Source of the DNA: Erythroxylum novogranatense
Taxonomy: Eukaryota > Streptophyta > Magnoliopsida > Malpighiales > Erythroxylaceae
Reading direction: 5' to 3'
DNA: 64,000 nt
NCBI GenBank assembly: GCA_029891385.1
Contig: CM057227.1
Coordinates: 61,567,567 to 61,631,566, forward strand
How positions within the stretch are numbered: the first letter of the stretch is position 1; every line of letters begins with the position of its first letter. Position numbers and translations under genes: made by a program. Of this stretch, positions 60,099-64,000 are shown one piece after another. Under the pieces are notes generated by a model. The model had not been told where the DNA came from and did not search any database. It was given only the letters and a program-made list of their open reading frames with translations.

Positions 60099-60452
60099 TG
60101 TTGGCCCCAAAATTTTTTAGGATTAATCATGATTAGATTAAATTGATTAAGTTAGATTAGCATTAATTAAGGTGTCATAAATTAATATATGATAGCATTA
60201 ATGAGTTAGGTGAAGAATTTATGAAGTTAAATATGTTAGTTGGACTTAGGTGAGTTAGGTGTAATTAATGTATTAATTGGGCTTTGGGTCCAAATGAAGT
60301 AAGAAAGAAGAGAGGAATTTAATGCAATGGGCTTGAAGGAAAAGAGTTAGTGGGCTTGAGTAAGTAAGGAGGAGAAATGAAAAGAAGAAGAAGAAAGAAG
60401 AAGGAAGTAAGTTGGGCTTAGGCTTATTGGGCTTAAGTAATTTAGAAAGGAG

Positions 60453-60460
60453 TATATAAG
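60453..60460 (+). promoter_or_regulatory. TATA box of the solo LTR
   Basis: TATATAAG in the U3 region, about 350 bp after the LTR start, followed about 25-30 bp later by an A/G-rich transcribed-looking tract. Best promoter candidate in the window. Confidence 0.6.
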
Positions 60461-62204
60461 GAAGGAGATAAGTGATTTTGTAGGAAAAGAAGATAGAAAC
60501 GAAATTTGGAGGAGAGGAAAGAAGAGTGTCGTGAAAGGAGGGAGGAAAAGGAGAAAGAAGACTCTTGTTAGGGTTTGGCATTTCTATGAAAGTGAGTGGG
60601 TTTTGAAGAAAGTCCAAGAAGAAAAGTGTGGAGGAGAGTCTAAGCTTCACTTTGAACCAAGAAACCACTTGGTTGGTTAAGGATTTAAGGTAAGTTCTTG
60701 GTTTAAGGTTAAGTTTTGTTTGGGTTTTGGTTAGAAAGATGAAGAATAAGATGGGTCTAGTGATTCTCTTATGAATTTCATGATTTAGCTTTTAGGTATT
60801 TCAATTTCTAAACCCTATGTTGATATGGGGTTATTTTCTTGTTATGCTTGAAGGAGGACAAGAAAGAGGAGAAGAACAAGGAGAGGAACTTCCTTAGGCA
60901 AGTTTAAGCAAGGATAAAAGGTGGGTTTCATATTTATCTTTATGTATATAAGCTACAAATGTAAATAAATGCATGACATTAATGAGCTTTGATCACTTGG
61001 TTGTTGTATTAAATGTGTGTGATGGAATGATGAATGTGAGTGTATTAAAAGCTTGATGATGATTGAAACGGTCATGAAGAAACTTGTTGAATGAATATAA
61101 TGAAAGGCATGAACGATGTATGAAAAGATGATTTCAAAGAAACAATGAATTGGATAAGAACAGTCCAATTTCCTTGTATGATTCATGATTGCTATGTTAT
61201 GTGGGTAAGGTATTGTCCTAAGAACTGTCACGTGCACGTTGACCATGAAGCCTTCGCCCGGCTGCCCGATTGTGGCATAGGATGATCCAACATTTTGGAC
61301 TCCTAAAGATTTGCCCATATAGACTCATGAAATGAGACTATATGGTTGCCAAGAATAAGGACTTACCGAGCCATTTGATGTGTTTCATATGTGATTACAT
61401 GAAAATGCAAGAATGATGAATGTTTGAATTGTGAGAAATTATGTTTGAGTATTGATGAACATTGCATGATGCATGTATTATGATTGTATTGAAAGATTGC
61501 TAAAAGTATGAATAACTAATAGGACTGCTTGATATATAAATATAAATGTGTTACCCACGGAGCTAAAGCTCACCCCTAAAATTTTCCAGAAATGAGCGGG
61601 ATCCAGGAGCAAGCTTAAAGGCATTTACTCCAAGATTTTCTTTTGATTTTGTATTTGAAATGATTTTTGTAAAACAATGCTTTAGTTGCATTTTGAGAAG
61701 ATATTGTATTTTGAAACTTCATTGAAATTGGGCTTGAAATGCCCACAAAAGCATTGTATGAATATGACATGATTTGATGATGATGGAATGAACGAATTAT
61801 GAAAGTAAAAATGTTCAGTTTTAATGTATTTTGAGAAATCCATGTATGTTTAAGACAATTGAATCATTGTTATAGTTTGGATATGATAGATGATTAAGAG
61901 TGTGGCTGTTGCTTCGAATGGTGTTTGAAGATACCTTAGGGTTTAATCATGTTATATGAGGTTGTATGATGAGTCTTACGCAGGTGGAAGTATTAGGATT
62001 GAAAAATTGGATAGATGTACTTTCAGGGAAGAGCATCAAATTTTCCCAAAATTTAACAGAACTTCGCCTCAGATTTTGACCTTCGTAGGACTTGAATTAG
62101 ATAAATGAGCCCCCATGAATATTGTAGTAGAAGGTTAGAGCTTTCCAAGGGAATATCGTTTGCTAAATTTAGAGTTCGGAGTCAAAAGATATGATCCTTA
62201 GTAG

Positions 62205-63125
62205 AAAAGCAGAAGATAGAAATCAGAAGATAGAAAAGCAGAAGATAGAAATCAGAAGGTAGAAAAGCAGAAGATAGGAAAGCGTAAGATAGAAATCAAG
62301 ATAGAAAAGCGAAGCTAGAAATCGGAAGGTAGAAAAGCGAAGGTAGAAAGCGTAAGATAGAAAAGCGAAGATAGAAATCGGAAGATAGAAAAGCGAAGAT
62401 AGAAAAGCGTAAGATAGAAATCGGAAGGTAGAAAAGCGAAGGTAGAAAAGCGGAAGATAGAAATCGGAAGGTAGAAAAGCGTAAGATAGAAAAGCGAAGA
62501 TAGAAATCGAAAGATAGAAAAGCGTAAGATAGAAATCGGAAGATAGAAAAGCGAAGATAGAAATCGGAAGGTAGAAAAGCGTAAGATAGAAAAGCGTAAG
62601 ATAGAAATCGAAGATAGAAAAGCGAAGATAGAAATCGGAAGGTAGAAAAACAGAAGATAGAAAAGCGAAGATAGAAATCAAGATAGAAAAGCGAAGATAG
62701 AAAAGCGAAGATAGAAATCGAAGATAGAAAAGCGGAAGATAGAAATCGGAAGGTAGAAAAGCGAAGATAGAAAAGCGTAAGATAGAAATCGAAGATAGAA
62801 AAGCGAAGATAGAAATCGGAAGGTAGAAAAGCGAAGATATAAAAGCGAAGATAGAAATCGGAAGATAGAAAAGCGAAGGAAGGAAATCGGAAGATAAAAG
62901 CGAAGGAAGGAAATCGGAAGATAGAAATCGGAAGGAAGGAAATCGGAAGATAGAAAAGCGAAGGAAGGAAATCGGAAGATAGAAATCGAAGGAAGGAAAT
63001 CGAAGATAGAAAAGCATAAGGAAGGAAAGCGGAAGATAGAAACCAGATGATAGAAATCGAGGCGATAGAAAGCGGATGATAGAAATCGACGATAGAAAAC
63101 CGGATGATAGAAATCGGATGATGGA
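62205..63125. repeat. Satellite AGATAGAAATCGGA / AGATAGAAAAGCGA
   Basis: About 60 units of 13-15 bp, two main types alternating irregularly, with AGGAAGGAAATCGGA and GATGATAGAAATCG variants toward the right end. The minus strand is pyrimidine-rich, so frames of 264 and 294 codons stay open by composition. It lies in the LTR region equivalent to the satellite at 55985-57830. Confidence 0.92.
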
Positions 63126-63850
63126 AAAAAATAGGGCGCTTCTGAATGTAGGAGATAGAATCAGCCTTTGTAGTCTTCATAAGAGTTGTAGATCTAGATG
63201 TCTACTTTCATATGGTGAAAGAACGAAAAAATTTGGAGCTATAGATTAAAAGTTATAGCAATCGCGCCAAAAGAGTTTCGATTTCAGAAGTGAGCGTGGT
63301 CCGTTGTTTTGGGCATATTTCCCTCATACGACCTCCAAATGAGGTGAGGCTTGAACCATTGGATTTATAAGACATATATATATTTCACTCCCTAAAATTC
63401 GGTATCAATTTGAGTTAAGTTGAGAAAGTTTGCACTAAAACAAGTGAAATGTCAGTTAAGAGAGCATGTTTCGGGTATGAATTCTCTCTTAGGTTTTTGA
63501 AGTGTATCTTGAGTTATATGACTCCGATTAAGGTGATTCTTGTTTCAGGGAGAACTTGAGACATAAAGCTACAAATTATATGAATAAGTCAACCCATGAT
63601 ATTAGGGTATACATGGTGTGTGCTTGCCACGAAGGTGGAGTTACAATTAAGAATCCTGCAAGATTATAAGCGCAAGGTTTCAGGACAATGAAAGTTGGGC
63701 TCCGAAAATGGGTTCCGACATCTATGGTACTAAAGTAAGAGTAAGAGTGTCAAGTTTAAGGTCTCGGCAAGGCAAGTGTCTCGGGGATGGGCTCCACTCG
63801 GACTCACATCCCAGGACAGTCGGGCTCCTGGGTCGGGGTCTGACAACTCG

Positions 63851-64000
63851 ACTACGTTGTATTCTCAGTAACTACTAGCTCTATTCATAACCCAAAGGCT
63901 AGTGGAATAGTTATTTATTTCAAATTTACAAACACTTTTTCTTTCTTTCTTAATGCCTACTTTAGTTACTCATTTTTATAAAAAATACTAGCAAAGCTAC
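63851..64000. other. Continuation of the older flank after the solo LTR
   Basis: Continues the unit cut at 60098. ATTACTCG joined to ACTACGTTGTATTCTCAG parallels GTTACTTCACTAAGTCATG at about 59993-60012. No gene. Confidence 0.5.

Larger units (their letters stand above)
60099..63845 (+). mobile_element. Solo LTR (gypsy-type), plus strand
   Basis: Starts TGTTGGCCCC, ends GGGGTCTGACA, and is flanked by a perfect ACTCG duplication (60094-60098, 63846-63850). Length 3747 bp. Order of landmarks in plus sense: TATA box 60453, donor-like AAGGTAAGTTC at 60688, AAGGTGGGTTTCATA at 60918-60932, conserved CACGTGCACGTTGAC...CCCGGCTGCCCG block at 61215-61303, inverted repeat GAGCTAAAGCTC with a CACCCC tract and CCAG at 61556-61589, and a satellite at 62205-63125. 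No primer site or coding sequence follows, so it is a solo LTR. The minus frames over the A/G-rich part (60273-60668) are not genes. Confidence 0.88.

Noticed and set aside
63715..63735. LTR end CCGACA followed by a primer-site-like TGGTACTAAAG
   Set aside because: The match to the initiator tRNA-Met complement is poor, and a perfect ACTCG duplication with a restored flank places the LTR end at 63845.

Overview
The window reads as intergenic heterochromatin of a plant, most likely a eudicot: it is AT-rich and built almost entirely from LTR retrotransposons and their remains (Ty1/copia, and Ty3/gypsy chromoviruses with a chromodomain). It also holds one non-autonomous DNA transposon and a decayed pararetrovirus-like relic. 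I found no host protein gene, rRNA, tRNA or CRISPR array that I can support. The species cannot be told from the sequence alone.

Layout. 1-1966: partial chromovirus-type LTR (minus), cut by the window edge. 1967-4990: AT-rich tract with a decayed reverse transcriptase/RNase H of caulimovirid type (minus). 4991-6625: retroelement debris with a TATA box and an 18-bp satellite. 7105-13045: solo LTR with perfect 5-bp target duplication (CTAAA), itself holding a second, copia-type solo LTR at 8411-10513 (duplication CTATG). 13332-14537: non-autonomous TIR transposon with an extremely AT-rich tandemly repeated core. 15706-25440: one complete but degenerate copia element (minus), duplication CTTTA, PBS for initiator tRNA-Met.

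26260-59582 is a three-level nest. Level 1 is a chromovirus on the minus strand (called G2 here): 5' LTR 55709-59582, gag-protease 53772-55517, RT to chromodomain 27562-30227, truncated 3' LTR 26260-27561. Level 2 is a second chromovirus (G3, minus) lying between the protease and RT of G2: 5' LTR 51331-53771, truncated 3' LTR 30228-32045. Level 3 is a non-autonomous, plus-strand, LARD-like element inside the gag of G3. It has the unusual structure LTR-internal-LTR-internal-LTR (35810-50171), with LTRs of about 4.2-4.5 kb, internal regions of only about 630 bp, and a 5-bp target duplication with one mismatch. 59583-60098 and 63851-64000 are one older repeat, split by a third solo LTR (60099-63845, plus, duplication ACTCG).

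The most interesting signals are: (1) the triple-LTR element; (2) an ordered set of three short motifs shared by LTRs of families whose termini differ, in two families with intron-like donor and acceptor sites about 900 bp apart; (3) different satellites in related LTRs, in several cases at an equivalent place, including a cluster of TGACGTCA palindromes; (4) a cluster of AAGTCGACTT palindromes in the copia leader and LTRs. All coding regions carry stops, frameshifts or lost catalytic residues. Differences between sister LTRs look partly like long-read assembly errors, so individual breaks should be read with caution.
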